The notes under the pieces were generated by a model. It searched no databases, had not been told where the DNA came from, and worked only from the letters and a program-made list of their open reading frames with translations. Source: a virus. From it: DNA of 43,190 nt. The translations under genes were made by a program, and so were the position numbers. This document shows positions 29,801-37,906 of the stretch, one piece after another. The stretch covers positions 1 to 43,190 of the IMG/VR virus record IMGVR_UViG_3300021960_000160; one strand, given 5' to 3'. Position 1 is the first letter of the stretch. Each line of letters starts with the position of its first letter.

Positions 29801-31936
29801 TACAGCTTCTTGCGCTGCAGAGTATGCTACTTGTCCTATAATTTCTGTAAAACCTTTAGGAGTTGAGAATAACTCTTTATCTTTTATTTGATTATATAAT
29901 TTCTTACTATATATATCACTAAATTCTTGCGCTGCACCAGTTTCAGCTTCAGCTAATGTAGCTCCACCTAGCACTAACCCACCTCTTGTAGCCGCATCTT
30001 TTACTTCTCGGTCTACAAACTCTTTAAAAGTTTGACTTCCACCACTTTTAGGCATTTTACGCATAACTTTAGTTAATATGTTAGCTACCAATCCACCCTT
30101 ATCCAACACATTTCTGAAACCATAATTTTCTAATGTAGCCGCAATAAAAGCTACTGGCATTTTAAATACAGCTTTTTCATTTTCACTTATACCTGCAAAC
30201 TCTGGATTGTTCATCATCTCTTCGTCAAGTTTACCAGAGGTAAGTAAAAATAAACTTGCAAGTCTTGCTGGCCCAAGAGCTAAAGAAGGTATAGATTCTG
30301 CAAGTCCTGCTAACGCACCAATCCAAAAGTTTTCTTGTTGCACTGCAGCGTATTGTTCGGTTATAGATTTACCAGCCACCTCTTCAAGCAAGTCTTCTCT
30401 TATCATAGTTACAACACCCCCTTCTCTTTTTCCGTCCACCATCTTACCGTACTTTAAATCTTTAGCATATACATCTCTAACCTCGTCTACTAATTTGTCG
30501 TAATCAGTTAATTGAATAGTTGTTCCAGGTGCGCCTACTCCTGCAGCGATTGTTTTAGTTCCAGCATCACCTCTATAAAAGTTTTTTAATTCATCTATTG
30601 TTATGCCTTCTACATCTTCATCTAATGGAATCGGTAAACCTTGTTGTTCTGCAGCTTTTATTATTTCATTTTTATATCTTTCCTCTCCCATCTGTTTTTG
30701 CAAATCAATAGGCAATAAATTTACTCCTGATTGAATACCATAACCAACTAATTCAGCAATAGGCCCAAGGACACCACTAGCTCCTTTATATTTCATTAAA
30801 AGACCGAAGCTACCTTGTTGTTCTTGCATGTCATAATACTTTCCAACCGCTTCATTAAGTTGAGTTTGTCTTGCTTTCAGATTTTTTTCTTCTTCTAAAA
30901 GTTTTGCGCCTGCAGCATTGTGTATTGCTATTCTGTTATTTAAATCATTTACTTGTTCTGGAGTCATAGACTCAATGTCATTGATTTCCTGTTCAAACTT
31001 CAAAGAGTTAGCTGAATAAAGTTGAGCTCCTTTATTAAAACGGTCTTCTCTTTTAGAAAAAGCAGACATCGAATCATCCATAGCTTTATCATTCCTAAAT
31101 TTAATTTCGTTTGCTTCATAACCTACAACAGTTTTAGCCAAAGCTTGACTTGCCTCTTTGTTTTTTTCTATAAACTCAAGTAATTGTAAAGCACGCTTCT
31201 CTTCATTTTGTCCTATCCCTATATTAACTCTTTGTTTCTCTCCGTTTTTTGCAGTGACTTTTATTTTTTGTCCAAGTATATCTGCTTCTTCAAATTTAAA
31301 TCCTTGGTCACCATATAAATAATTTAGTTTTGGAACAACAAAACTTTCACTTCTATCTAAAAGTTCTACCATGTCTTTGTACTCAGGAGAAGATGTGTTC
31401 ACTCTTGACAACTCCATATCTGTAGAAACTATTTCTCCTTCTCTTTTTTTCTGTTCCTCTATGTTTGTGTTATCAAAACCTTCAACAGGTTTTATAAGAG
31501 CATCTCTTTGCTCTTTTAAAGCTTCTAGCTCTATCATTGCAGGGGTTTCTTCTGCAGGTTTACCTAGAGGATACAATTTTTCTTCTTGTTCAGATAAAGG
31601 AGTTTCAGCTTCTGTTTGAATTTGTTTTTCAAGGTCAGCTATTTGAATAGAAAGGGTATCTATTTTACGACCAGTTTGTAGCTCTTGGTCTTCTGATAAA
31701 TCCGAACCACCATCTCCCGAAGGAGAATCCATAGGTTCGTCTTCGATTTTTTTTTTTGAAGAATACTGATTGTTAAAAGTTTCTTTGTCTTTTGAATAGA
31801 GCTTTCTATCGGTGACCACATTGTAAACTTTATCTACATATTCAGGGTCAGAAAACTGCTCTTCAAATTCTTCTAAAGATTTTGAATAAAGTTTCTTATC
31901 TATTAATACGTTATATAATTTTTCAATTTCTTCCAT
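23828..31936 (-). CDS. Giant (2702 aa) injected-type internal virion protein with HEXXH protease site
   Basis: The N-terminus has two copies of an LYNVLIDKKLYSKSxEEFxxQF-type repeat (about residues 7-58), then an acidic Ser/Asp linker and long coiled-coil. HEIFH at residues 991-995, in 'NVIHVDLNKAVATTVPHEIFHATLLSK', is a zinc-metallopeptidase motif. Around 1150-1400 is a 'GATAFVYAAD...FNFYGGYLYPYG...' block of the kind found in phage polyvalent proteins. The C-terminal third resembles the 'large polyvalent protein' tail with 'STQQSYDLQDRDIHQNRDPFSRGINMFLTTPKQYLRREITGWR' and hydrophobic helices. By analogy with T7 gp16 and marine podoviruses it would be ejected with the DNA and remodel the cell envelope. 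Sequence rules out a frameshift over 8.1 kb. Confidence 0.78.
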   Translation of the reverse strand: MEEIEKLYNVLIDKKLYSKSLEEFEEQFSDPEYVDKVYNVVTDRKLYSKDKETFNNQYSSKKKIEDEPMDSPSGDGGSDLSEDQELQTGRKIDTLSIQIADLEKQIQTEAETPLSEQEEKLYPLGKPAEETPAMIELEALKEQRDALIKPVEGFDNTNIEEQKKREGEIVSTDMELSRVNTSSPEYKDMVELLDRSESFVVPKLNYLYGDQGFKFEEADILGQKIKVTAKNGEKQRVNIGIGQNEEKRALQLLEFIEKNKEASQALAKTVVGYEANEIKFRNDKAMDDSMSAFSKREDRFNKGAQLYSANSLKFEQEINDIESMTPEQVNDLNNRIAIHNAAGAKLLEEEKNLKARQTQLNEAVGKYYDMQEQQGSFGLLMKYKGASGVLGPIAELVGYGIQSGVNLLPIDLQKQMGEERYKNEIIKAAEQQGLPIPLDEDVEGITIDELKNFYRGDAGTKTIAAGVGAPGTTIQLTDYDKLVDEVRDVYAKDLKYGKMVDGKREGGVVTMIREDLLEEVAGKSITEQYAAVQQENFWIGALAGLAESIPSLALGPARLASLFLLTSGKLDEEMMNNPEFAGISENEKAVFKMPVAFIAATLENYGFRNVLDKGGLVANILTKVMRKMPKSGGSQTFKEFVDREVKDAATRGGLVLGGATLAEAETGAAQEFSDIYSKKLYNQIKDKELFSTPKGFTEIIGQVAYSAAQEAVGGLVLGTMPAVSAAVNENKFANLTEQQIQIFREIKNNPTISQKALTNKIKMDINGGEITAEQGKQIKADYELAIGLANELPGGIDNPAFAEAMDLKIRKKVLEDRTAPPIDQNLGSVKQDLLEIQQINERLAQVKETTTDTQVEGATQQESKDITEVVEQAESAAPPVQETKESATETFFGKKKTKNVEEISDNLIINTNEQPENLKPNQVTLRNVVKGLAKTGAQAIQKLFPETKIILHESTVEFERFAPAGNRGFYDTNENVIHVDLNKAVATTVPHEIFHATLLSKIKTNAEAAKLAENMMRSVRKALPKNSPLARRIDEFAAKYDNTPELQNEERLAELMGIMSSEYATLTKPQKNKIIKFLQELANKIGLNINFSEFTQQDSDVVDLFNTLAGKVATGEAITETDIEILEPGTLIPNAEGKIPSNIKESDRTIGREQKTSYQLNRGGIDMSSIKYGSINELSGATAFVYAADKATYGLIKSPSGLEFNFYGGYLYPYGSGKGWAFTDKSNAQKVLNKVKESDGVGLVMIQGDTGITGSRNFYQYLNAEIAHAINKGANPNELLNYVNKILSNDALQKVLKGKGKPLQITNLEQLNTLMPIETIGSNKKLSYGERRLFTEKFFSATSFQDFGIPPLKPTAKSDIGVLDYVNDPNLTETEFGDIVSAIQFDKNSDIVEVREGDPNYHPSYPFTISGKPLMVFNKAVDVRSVFPKAVGKGKDASPVPIGKRPKRFAAKSAMGGQFVGKIPEKITPREQREKTIQEVAQFYNVDTAGFANPMVDEFQFRKAAEELGYGVARARSGSLYLTKNGKFINPYITGRAQRSDDFYVDIASQLRDRKVREELIVDTLRRQYKLSETKIKDILNIQSLTLGGVPDSFKKIGDAAGTKLFLQLETFILKQRKANKKKPLSKTAEADSVINYLMERPQFKALAETYKVKGETKTKKGLSSLQAQMLSDLTSILEARPSQTVTAQIVKARQSLRDKKKGATTVKSQQQILINLLRRNLPKSLFTKSEVIDIVREIQDLSTVDLKGNNLENIVDEIEGIVTKLNNKNVLSRIKKLLNGKYEVVVSGKPKGVKIDVDTKKRLKTIASLLVTSTDVEVIEKTQDKLRAELESLLESNNDTENQELTPETLMRIADITTALNYNEAMLQDPTDISRLENLTRAYAQLENIVVRGRDIQAGILQEKHKQYMQNLSILIKETTKQELNPDEENFKKEVETVSETREGIAEKERVNGNLITKFKKMMRRFSNTMGFGAAQDLTGLIDQLAEFPGVVFGGQLQEIVTDKVNESTRQYKSRMLDFSYLLEENLIKYYGKNYQYTLRELNQTDNIFYKNIKEVEAAQAKYDKNRNDDTKNELRDVLARNEIILSQEQIGYMVFQYNDPALHPTFKNMYGDDYQRVMREMNEKLDDRVRAFGEWQVKEFYPIMHQRFNETYKRIYYTDMPYNKYYAGPIRREGEKTEEFHLLQGASKYNATVGSNYTKLRVNSTDKIKNSTLVDAMQEYTQDMEYFDAYAENLQTISRLFTNKDAKIIIESIHGEEFYNLIDNMINNLAMAGKSKTNMLSANVLNFFNNVFQISRLMLSPAIAIKQLTSIPTFALEPEVGPANWIKYSVKNKTQQLQVYNEVLENSVYLKDRAARSILRSIETYNPERFQSFIPKPTQNFAIDLLMGFIKVADRSAILLGGLPNYSFYKAKYQNENPNATEQQAIDYAIRKFEKDVKSTQQSYDLQDRDIHQNRDPFSRGINMFLTTPKQYLRREITGWRQMTRAAKRFAKGDKNKNAPNIAQALSQLAFYHAFMPVLFAYTSLGFPGLARDRRDDDDDTLMRAAFMGNLNGLFVWGLVIQQFADAYQDKPWYRQTTSFPVFETATDIAVIINKLGKAKTQEDYDEVNKEMFEFINKNGLPYSIIERWVKNLQKVINGETDGAGEDVLRIFNFSEYAISGPQKKAKKLKFGSSGKKSKGLDIDLDTSLDLDLKTDFDTD

Positions 31937-31937
31937 A

Positions 31938-33560
31938 TTAATCTGTTGGGTCTAATATATATGTTGGGGGAACATCGCCTTCGTATGTATACTCTGGGTT
32001 GCTTCTTCTAAATATAGAATAAATCATATCTTCACTTCCAGCTATCAATGCTGTCTTTAACAACTCCATTCTTTCTTTCGTTACTTCTGTGCTTAAATTT
32101 AATACAGCAGTGTTGCCATCATAAATAATTAGATTACCCAAATCATCTTTTTGCATATTTAAACCAAGGGGTGTAACTAATGTTTCAATTTCAGCATCAG
32201 TATATACATCACCATCCGCAGGATTTACCAATCCTCCTTCAACTGTAAATAAATTCTCTTTTAAATAAGCTTTTGCCTCATCTATTTTAATAGCATCCCT
32301 CAAAGCTTTTTCTCTTTCCTGTTGTTCTTTCAATTCAGTAGCAGATATTTTTACAGGAACATCTGTAAACATTCCACTACCTAATGCAGATGACAATGCT
32401 TCAAAATCTACATTACCTTTAGCACCAGCTAATAAGAGACCTAGTGTTTCTTTATTTATTACTTGTCCACTTCTCTGTGCTATTAAAGTTAAGTCTAATA
32501 TTGTTTTTATATTATCATCAAAATTATTTGTAACTGTTGGTTCAACTTTCGTATAATCAGCAGCACCCTTAAGCATCTCCTCTGCATTTTTTAATATAAC
32601 TTCTTTAGCTTTATCACTTTCATAAAATCTACCAGACTTGTCTTGGTAAAATATGTAAGGGTTTTTATCTTGTAACTCTTTTAATTTTTCTTCTGTTAAT
32701 ATACCACCGATTTCATAGTATTCCATAGGCACTGAAGCATACTCAAAGTTAACAGTGTCTTCGCCATCTTTTATTGTATTCGCCATAGCAAACCCTCTTA
32801 ATGCTGTTGGCTGAGATAGCATTGCTTCTGATGCATTTGTTAAAGCTTCTTTGCCTTCATTAGTTGAAATAAATCTTCCAACTTCTTGTTTACCACTAGC
32901 AGTAGTTATGTCCTGTACTCCTGTTAAATTTTTAAGAGTTGATGTTATTGCACCCGCAGTATCATACTGACCTTGAAACTTCATATTAACACCATTAAAG
33001 TATTGATTTATTGACATAATATCATATCCACCCTTGAGTCCTTCACCTACCTTAATTAAATTTGCTTGATATGACTCTGGGTCAAAAGCTATACTTACAT
33101 TACCTAAATCAGAAAACTCTTGTAGCTGGCTAAGTTTAAATAAGTCTTCATCACTTAATTCGCCCGCTGATTTTTTTTCTTCTATGTCATTAATCATTGT
33201 TGCGTACTTAGTCATAGAATCTACAGTCATAGAAACCTGAGAGTTTAAGTTAGCCATAAGGATATCATAAGTTCTCTTATCTATATCTCCGTTATTAAAT
33301 TGTTGATTTACTTTAGATGCAGATTGCATTGCAGCTTGAGATGTGTCCCCAAAAAATCTATTGTATTCCTGGTTAAAACTTGTAGGCATTTTACCTAAAA
33401 GCTCTGCAAACTCACGGCTGGTTGTTGCTACACCTGCAGCATCATCAGCTTTCTTTTGCTCGTATGCTTTTAAATCGTCACTAAGACTCTTAGTAACTGT
33501 AGCCATATCTATGCCTAAAGCATCCCCTGGTCTTAATCTTTCGTATCCGTAATATGACAT
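31938..33560 (-). CDS. Internal virion/ejection-type protein (540 aa)
   Basis: 540 residues, MSYYGYERLRPGDALGIDMATVTKSLSDDLKAYEQKKADD... Largely helical, Gln/Asn/Ala-rich, with no enzyme motif ('EFAELLGKMPTSFNQEYNRFFGDTSQAAMQSASKVNQQFNNGDIDKRTYDILMANLNSQV'). It sits directly between the giant injected protein and the 243-residue Ala-rich protein, as gp15 does between gp16 and gp14 in T7-like phages. Assignment by synteny and composition only. Confidence 0.62.
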   Translation of the reverse strand: MSYYGYERLRPGDALGIDMATVTKSLSDDLKAYEQKKADDAAGVATTSREFAELLGKMPTSFNQEYNRFFGDTSQAAMQSASKVNQQFNNGDIDKRTYDILMANLNSQVSMTVDSMTKYATMINDIEEKKSAGELSDEDLFKLSQLQEFSDLGNVSIAFDPESYQANLIKVGEGLKGGYDIMSINQYFNGVNMKFQGQYDTAGAITSTLKNLTGVQDITTASGKQEVGRFISTNEGKEALTNASEAMLSQPTALRGFAMANTIKDGEDTVNFEYASVPMEYYEIGGILTEEKLKELQDKNPYIFYQDKSGRFYESDKAKEVILKNAEEMLKGAADYTKVEPTVTNNFDDNIKTILDLTLIAQRSGQVINKETLGLLLAGAKGNVDFEALSSALGSGMFTDVPVKISATELKEQQEREKALRDAIKIDEAKAYLKENLFTVEGGLVNPADGDVYTDAEIETLVTPLGLNMQKDDLGNLIIYDGNTAVLNLSTEVTKERMELLKTALIAGSEDMIYSIFRRSNPEYTYEGDVPPTYILDPTD

Positions 33561-33564
33561 AAAA

Positions 33565-34296
33565 TTAACTTGTTTCTGATTGTCCTCTAAACATCGATGT
33601 ATAATCTATTGAAGGCTGTGGTGCTAATGATGAAACTCCGTCAAGTAATTCAAAACCTGATGGCATATTTATATCTACGCCTAAACCAGGTGCTTGTCCT
33701 CCTATAAAACCACTAAATGGGTCAACTGGTGTTTCACCGCCTCCTTTTTTACCGTCTAGTAAACCTGATGTTGCTAGTCCTGAAAGACCTCCACTTAATT
33801 GACTAAACCCTTGCTGCATATTATAAGTACGCATCTTCATAGCATCTTGTGCTGCTTTTTGAGCTCCTGCTGCTTCAGCTAAATCTACAGAGGCTCTTGC
33901 TGAACCAAGTCTTGATTCTTCTTGAGCTACTAGCCTATCTAATTGTGACATCTCTTGCGCCATAGCTGCTCGTTGTCTAGCTAAGCCCGCTTGTTGTGCT
34001 TGTACAACTCTACCAGCTGTAGCTGCTGCGCCTCTTGGGTCTCCCTCAACTCCGGCTTGTAATGCACTTGCTCCTGCCTGTGCTAAAGCTTCTCTTTCTA
34101 ATTCATAAGGTTCTTTTGCAATTGATAAACCTTTCATATAATTTACTGATAATTCTTTTTTAGCCTGAGCTGCCGCTACTGCCGCTGCATTTTGAGCTTT
34201 CTTCATTGCATCTCTCTGTTTCTTTGCTTCACCGAAACTAAATATAGAGCCAACAATTTGAACACCTGCCGCTGCTAATAATAAAGGGTTTGCCAT
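33565..34296 (-). CDS. Internal virion protein, gp14-like (243 aa)
   Basis: 243 residues. A hydrophobic N-terminus 'MANPLLLAAAGVQIVGSIFSFGEAKKQ' is followed by an Ala/Gln-rich helical core ('AAAVAAAQAKKEL', 'AQAGASALQAGVEGDPRGAAATAGRVVQAQQAGLARQRAAMAQEMSQLDRLVAQEESRLGSAR') and a Gly-rich tail. The GVEGDPRGAAA...GRVxQAQQ stretch is typical of podovirus core/ejection proteins that form the periplasmic channel. First gene after the late promoter copy at 34315-34322. Confidence 0.7.
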   Translation of the reverse strand: MANPLLLAAAGVQIVGSIFSFGEAKKQRDAMKKAQNAAAVAAAQAKKELSVNYMKGLSIAKEPYELEREALAQAGASALQAGVEGDPRGAAATAGRVVQAQQAGLARQRAAMAQEMSQLDRLVAQEESRLGSARASVDLAEAAGAQKAAQDAMKMRTYNMQQGFSQLSGGLSGLATSGLLDGKKGGGETPVDPFSGFIGGQAPGLGVDINMPSGFELLDGVSSLAPQPSIDYTSMFRGQSETS

Positions 34297-34314
34297 AATA
34301 AATTTTTATAATTA

Positions 34315-34322
34315 CAAAGATA
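34315..34322 (-). promoter_or_regulatory. Bacteroidota-type -7 box TATCTTTG (late promoter copy 2)
   Basis: The minus strand reads ATTAGTATCTTTGTAATTAT, 18 nt before ATG 34296 and essentially identical to the copy upstream of 5334. It drives the internal virion protein operon (34296 to 23649). Confidence 0.7.
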
Positions 34323-34329
34323 CTAATTT

Positions 34330-36117
34330 TTACGGATAGCTTTTCATTACATCGCTCTCTACTGCAAACAGTTCCGTAGCCTGAGTGTTGTAGTTTGTTA
34401 TAGTAAATATACAATAATGTCCTAGTAAACCATGAGATTCAGCTTCAGAACTTTTTATAAACATAATGTATGGGTCATTTAATGGAAAAGCTACAGTGTT
34501 TGCAGAGGTTGTACTTACAATTAATTCATTGATTCCGTTTTGTAAATCTACATTTATCTGAGTTACAATTCCACCATAAGAAACCTCAGTGTATTGAGGT
34601 AGAGAATGGTATACATAATCACCTATGCTTATAAAATTACCTATCGATACAAGTGGGTTTGTAGAAAAACTAAGAGTTGTTGTCCCTTGTGTGATAGCTA
34701 CATTAGATGTTTTTCCGATACCATTAGCAGACCTCAGTGCATATTGCCCTTCAAGTGCTGGAACTTCTCCGCTTTGTCTAAGATATGCAAACCAAGCTCC
34801 TTCTTTTTTTTCAAACCAACCATCTTCCATAAAGCCATTTATTTGTATATCTGTTTCTAAATAAGATTCCCAAGCATCATTAGATTCTAAGTTCAGTGTT
34901 TTAAATATTTTATTTTCCAGTGGGTTTTGATTAAACACACTTGTTATTTGTGAGTTATATTGTTCTCCATAATAATTGTTTCTTTTTTCATTTACATTGT
35001 GCTGGTATAAATTACCTCCTTGAAATGTGTAAAAGAAATTATTCATCCCTATCATATACTCTGGTATATAAGAATAAAATGATGGCCAACCTTTAGAGTT
35101 TTCACTATAACTAACCGTCCATTCTGTTTTAACTGGAGATGGTATAGGAGGAACTACACTAGGTGGAGCTGGAGTTGGTGTTACAGGAGTTGGTGTGCCG
35201 GGTTCAGATGGGTTACAATCAGTGCTAAATCTTAAATTATTTTCTCCTAAAAAATATTGTCCGTTTGTAGACTCGGGATATAATGTTTGATAGCTTATTA
35301 CTCCAAAATCTTGATTTACATTTAAGGTTATTGTTCCTGAATAAAAATCATAAGTGTTCCCATCTAATGCTGTAGCATTTCTTTCTAATTTTGTTCCAGT
35401 ATAAGATATTTGATTTTCTTTTCCATTATTTAAAAAAGCTATAGGCCACTCTGAACTTACACCAGTTATTTGATATATTCCGGTGTTAACCTCATAATTA
35501 CCCCACTCTCCATTTATAACATAATATCGTATTGTAACGTTTTCGAATTCTCCTATGGTTGCAGTACTACTAATAACCGTTAGAGAGTTTGTAAAACTTA
35601 AACAATACTGACCAGTTCCTGGAGATGGTGTTGGTGTCGGACTGGGTGATGGTGGTGGTGCTATAGCAGCATTACAAGTTGCACAATCTGCATACGTCGG
35701 TATGTTAGCAATATCTAAATAAGATATGTTAGTAGTGCTTACACCGTTTGTCCAACATATAGATTGATATGCTAAATTGGATGGCCATGCTGTAAAACTT
35801 GAAGGCGCTCTAAATATTTGTTTTTGACTTGCTGCATTACAGTTTTCATATTCATAATAACTATATCCTTCTATAGGTGTTGGGTCAGCCTCACCACACT
35901 TTGTTGAACAGTTTTTATTAAAATCATTTACAATACCATAAACAGATGTTTTTCTAATTTCAGAACCACGCTCTAAACAATATACGTGAATTTCATTTGC
36001 AGGAACTTTTATATTTATTTTATCACCACTATAACAAGTGACTACCCACGTACATTGACCATTCTCGTCACCTATTTCGTCAATAGGACATGTAAAATTA
36101 AATTCAGCACCAGCCAT
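34330..36117 (-). CDS. Cys-rich structural protein with Pro-Thr/Ser linkers (595 aa)
   Basis: 595 residues. Residues 85-147 repeat the Cys module seen in the 867-residue protein ('YSYYEYENCNAASQKQIFRAPSSFTAWPSNLAYQSICW...YADCATC'), followed by the linker 'APPPSPSPTPTPSPG' (about 152-166). A second linker 'GTPTPVTPTPAPPSVVPPIPSPV' (about 308-330) separates beta-rich regions from a C-terminal domain with no recognised fold. It is probably a tail surface or spike protein. It is the downstream flank of the hydroxylase-glycosyltransferase cassette and has the same linker type as the proteins on the other side, so it is a likely modification target. Confidence 0.7.
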   Translation of the reverse strand: MAGAEFNFTCPIDEIGDENGQCTWVVTCYSGDKINIKVPANEIHVYCLERGSEIRKTSVYGIVNDFNKNCSTKCGEADPTPIEGYSYYEYENCNAASQKQIFRAPSSFTAWPSNLAYQSICWTNGVSTTNISYLDIANIPTYADCATCNAAIAPPPSPSPTPTPSPGTGQYCLSFTNSLTVISSTATIGEFENVTIRYYVINGEWGNYEVNTGIYQITGVSSEWPIAFLNNGKENQISYTGTKLERNATALDGNTYDFYSGTITLNVNQDFGVISYQTLYPESTNGQYFLGENNLRFSTDCNPSEPGTPTPVTPTPAPPSVVPPIPSPVKTEWTVSYSENSKGWPSFYSYIPEYMIGMNNFFYTFQGGNLYQHNVNEKRNNYYGEQYNSQITSVFNQNPLENKIFKTLNLESNDAWESYLETDIQINGFMEDGWFEKKEGAWFAYLRQSGEVPALEGQYALRSANGIGKTSNVAITQGTTTLSFSTNPLVSIGNFISIGDYVYHSLPQYTEVSYGGIVTQINVDLQNGINELIVSTTSANTVAFPLNDPYIMFIKSSEAESHGLLGHYCIFTITNYNTQATELFAVESDVMKSYP

Positions 36118-36135
36118 AAAGAGATTATTTGTTTA

Positions 36136-36143
36136 CAAATTTA
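36136..36143 (-). promoter_or_regulatory. TAAATTTG -7 box upstream of the 595-aa protein gene
   Basis: The minus strand reads TCGTAAATTTGTAAACAAAT. The TAnnTTTG box ends 18 nt before ATG 36117, in the 43-nt gap behind the glycosyltransferase gene. No clear -33. Confidence 0.5.
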
Positions 36144-36160
36144 CGAATTATTTAGCTTTG

Positions 36161-37000
36161 TTATTTTATATAGGTATTTATAAAAGCATTATAATCTTTA
36201 ATCCAATTTTCAGCTGACCTTTTAGAACAATTTAAATTTTTAGCATCTGGCCAAAAGTTTTGTTTAATTTTTTTTGGTCTATTTAATTCTCTATAATTAT
36301 CTACTCCAGAAACAAAATATTTATGCCATATTAAATTTTCACTAGGAGCATATATGTCTACGCCACATTGATATAGAAGTAAACTATAAAGTTCTTGCTC
36401 GCATGTACCATAATATTTATAATCATCTACAGTTAAATGTTTTACTATATCACCTTTACAAAACATGTTACCTCCAGATATATTCATAATTTTTTCATTT
36501 TTATTTTGTGCTAATTTTTGGTGGTGTGGACCTATAAAATTTCCAACAAATGGAATTTCATTAGGTATATAAATAGAAGATAAATTTCTTTTACTATAAA
36601 CTTCATAAAGTTCATTGAAGTGATACTCTCTTGGAAAACCGCTAATTACGCTTTTATTTGGCGTTTCTTTCAACATATTTATATACTCAACGTCCCAACC
36701 ATTTTTAAATCTACTATGACTATCAACTAATAAAAAATAATCTTGATTATTATATAATTCTTTCATTATAATATTTCTAGCCCAGCCGCATCCTTCTGCA
36801 TATTCAGGAAGCACATGTTTTATTGAAATATTTTTGATGTTAAACTGTGATAAAAAACTATTAAAAACTAAATATGAATCCTGAATTAAAACCCCTACGT
36901 AAACCTGATTTGGACTAGTAGCTCTTTTATATAAATCAGTTACAGTGGGAAATAATTCAGAATCTTTAAATGAAGCTATGCTTACAAATATTGATTCCAT
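36161..37000 (-). CDS. Glycosyltransferase of the Skp1 hydroxyproline-GlcNAc-transferase family (PF11397-like)
   Basis: 279 residues. Residues 4-40 'IFVSIASFKDSELFPTVTDLYKRATSPNQVYVGVLIQ', 'GCGWARNIIMKELYNNQDYFLLVDSHSRFKNGWDVEYINML' (70-110; metal-binding D93-S-H95), 'VISGFPREYHF', and a late 'GGNMFCKGDIV...CEQELYSLLLYQCGVDIYAPSENLIWHKYF' (catalytic acid in CEQE, about 200-203) follow the PF11397/GT60 pattern closely. That family includes the Dictyostelium enzyme that adds GlcNAc to hydroxyproline. Here it sits with a prolyl-hydroxylase-like gene and Pro-rich virion proteins, so a hydroxyproline or Ser/Thr glycan on the virion is the likely product. Sugar donor unknown. Confidence 0.85.
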   Translation of the reverse strand: MESIFVSIASFKDSELFPTVTDLYKRATSPNQVYVGVLIQDSYLVFNSFLSQFNIKNISIKHVLPEYAEGCGWARNIIMKELYNNQDYFLLVDSHSRFKNGWDVEYINMLKETPNKSVISGFPREYHFNELYEVYSKRNLSSIYIPNEIPFVGNFIGPHHQKLAQNKNEKIMNISGGNMFCKGDIVKHLTVDDYKYYGTCEQELYSLLLYQCGVDIYAPSENLIWHKYFVSGVDNYRELNRPKKIKQNFWPDAKNLNCSKRSAENWIKDYNAFINTYIK

Positions 37001-37001
37001 G

Positions 37002-37904
37002 TTATTTTATAATTGCAGAAGAGCACTCTTTACATATAGAATTGAATGCTTTTTTATTAACTAAATCTCTTTCTTTTGAGAACCATATTTCTTTTATTGT
37101 CTTATGTTTTAAGTTACCATAGCTATACTCCATATAATAATCATTACAACATAAAAAAACATCACCTTTTGGAGATATATGCAACCACTCTGTATCCCTT
37201 TTAACACTACAACCAATTACTTCTCCTTCAGGTATATTATTAAGCATGACATCTTTTAACAAACCTGCTCTATCTATTAAGTTCCATTGCTCATATATTT
37301 TAATTGATGGAAATAATTTTTTGGCAATAGCAACCTGGTTTTGCATTTCATTTTTTTCTAAATCTGGAAAATTTTTTAGTTTAATTATATTTGAATGTTC
37401 GTTTATACCGTTTATATGTAGTAATAACAAATTAGGGTTATATAAATTATTTGAAGCATAATCTATGTTTCTAATTAGTTTGTCAAACATAACCTCTTTC
37501 ATTCCAGTTCTTTTTTCAAATAATCTTTTTTCATAAACAGGAGCATTGATTGCTATCATACTAACAGCAGGTTGATGTTTGTTAATTAAGTCAATTTTTT
37601 TAGGCGTGAGAGGAACTCCATTTGTTAATATACATATTGTCAATTTGTTTTTATTTAATATTTTAAGCATAGACTCGAAGTGTTTGTACAACAATACTTC
37701 ATTATAATGAGAACAATAAATAAAATGCAGGTTTGGGTTTATTAAATCTCCTTTTAAATTTACAATTTCAGATATAATTTTATCAAACAAATTTATATCC
37801 ATTTGATTAATTTGATTTTTAGGATTCCCTAAAGTGCTTACTGGACAAAACCAACAGCCTGCATTACATAAACCATTTGGGTCTAACTGTATGAAATTTA
37901 TCAT
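37002..37904 (-). CDS. Radical SAM/SPASM enzyme
   Basis: 300 residues. The cluster motif CNAGCWFC (C13, C17, C20; CxxxCxxC) near the N-terminus binds the 4Fe-4S cluster that cleaves SAM. 'LTICILTNGVPLTPKK' is the usual beta-strand motif. The C-terminal half carries a SPASM-like Cys set ('GCSVKRD...HISPKGDVFLCCNDYY...GNLKHKTIKEIW...ICKEC'). SPASM enzymes modify peptides or carbohydrates. Direct operon position between the hydroxylase and glycosyltransferase (2-nt and 1-nt gaps) suggests it acts on the same substrate or on a sugar. Which one cannot be told from the sequence. Confidence 0.88.
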   Translation of the reverse strand: MINFIQLDPNGLCNAGCWFCPVSTLGNPKNQINQMDINLFDKIISEIVNLKGDLINPNLHFIYCSHYNEVLLYKHFESMLKILNKNKLTICILTNGVPLTPKKIDLINKHQPAVSMIAINAPVYEKRLFEKRTGMKEVMFDKLIRNIDYASNNLYNPNLLLLHINGINEHSNIIKLKNFPDLEKNEMQNQVAIAKKLFPSIKIYEQWNLIDRAGLLKDVMLNNIPEGEVIGCSVKRDTEWLHISPKGDVFLCCNDYYMEYSYGNLKHKTIKEIWFSKERDLVNKKAFNSICKECSSAIIK

Positions 37905-37906
37905 TG

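Noticed and set aside
26061-30503. Several plus-strand frames of 60-150 residues across the giant gene
   Set aside because: Low-complexity Ser/Leu/Phe translations opposite an uninterrupted 8.1-kb frame, without start contexts.
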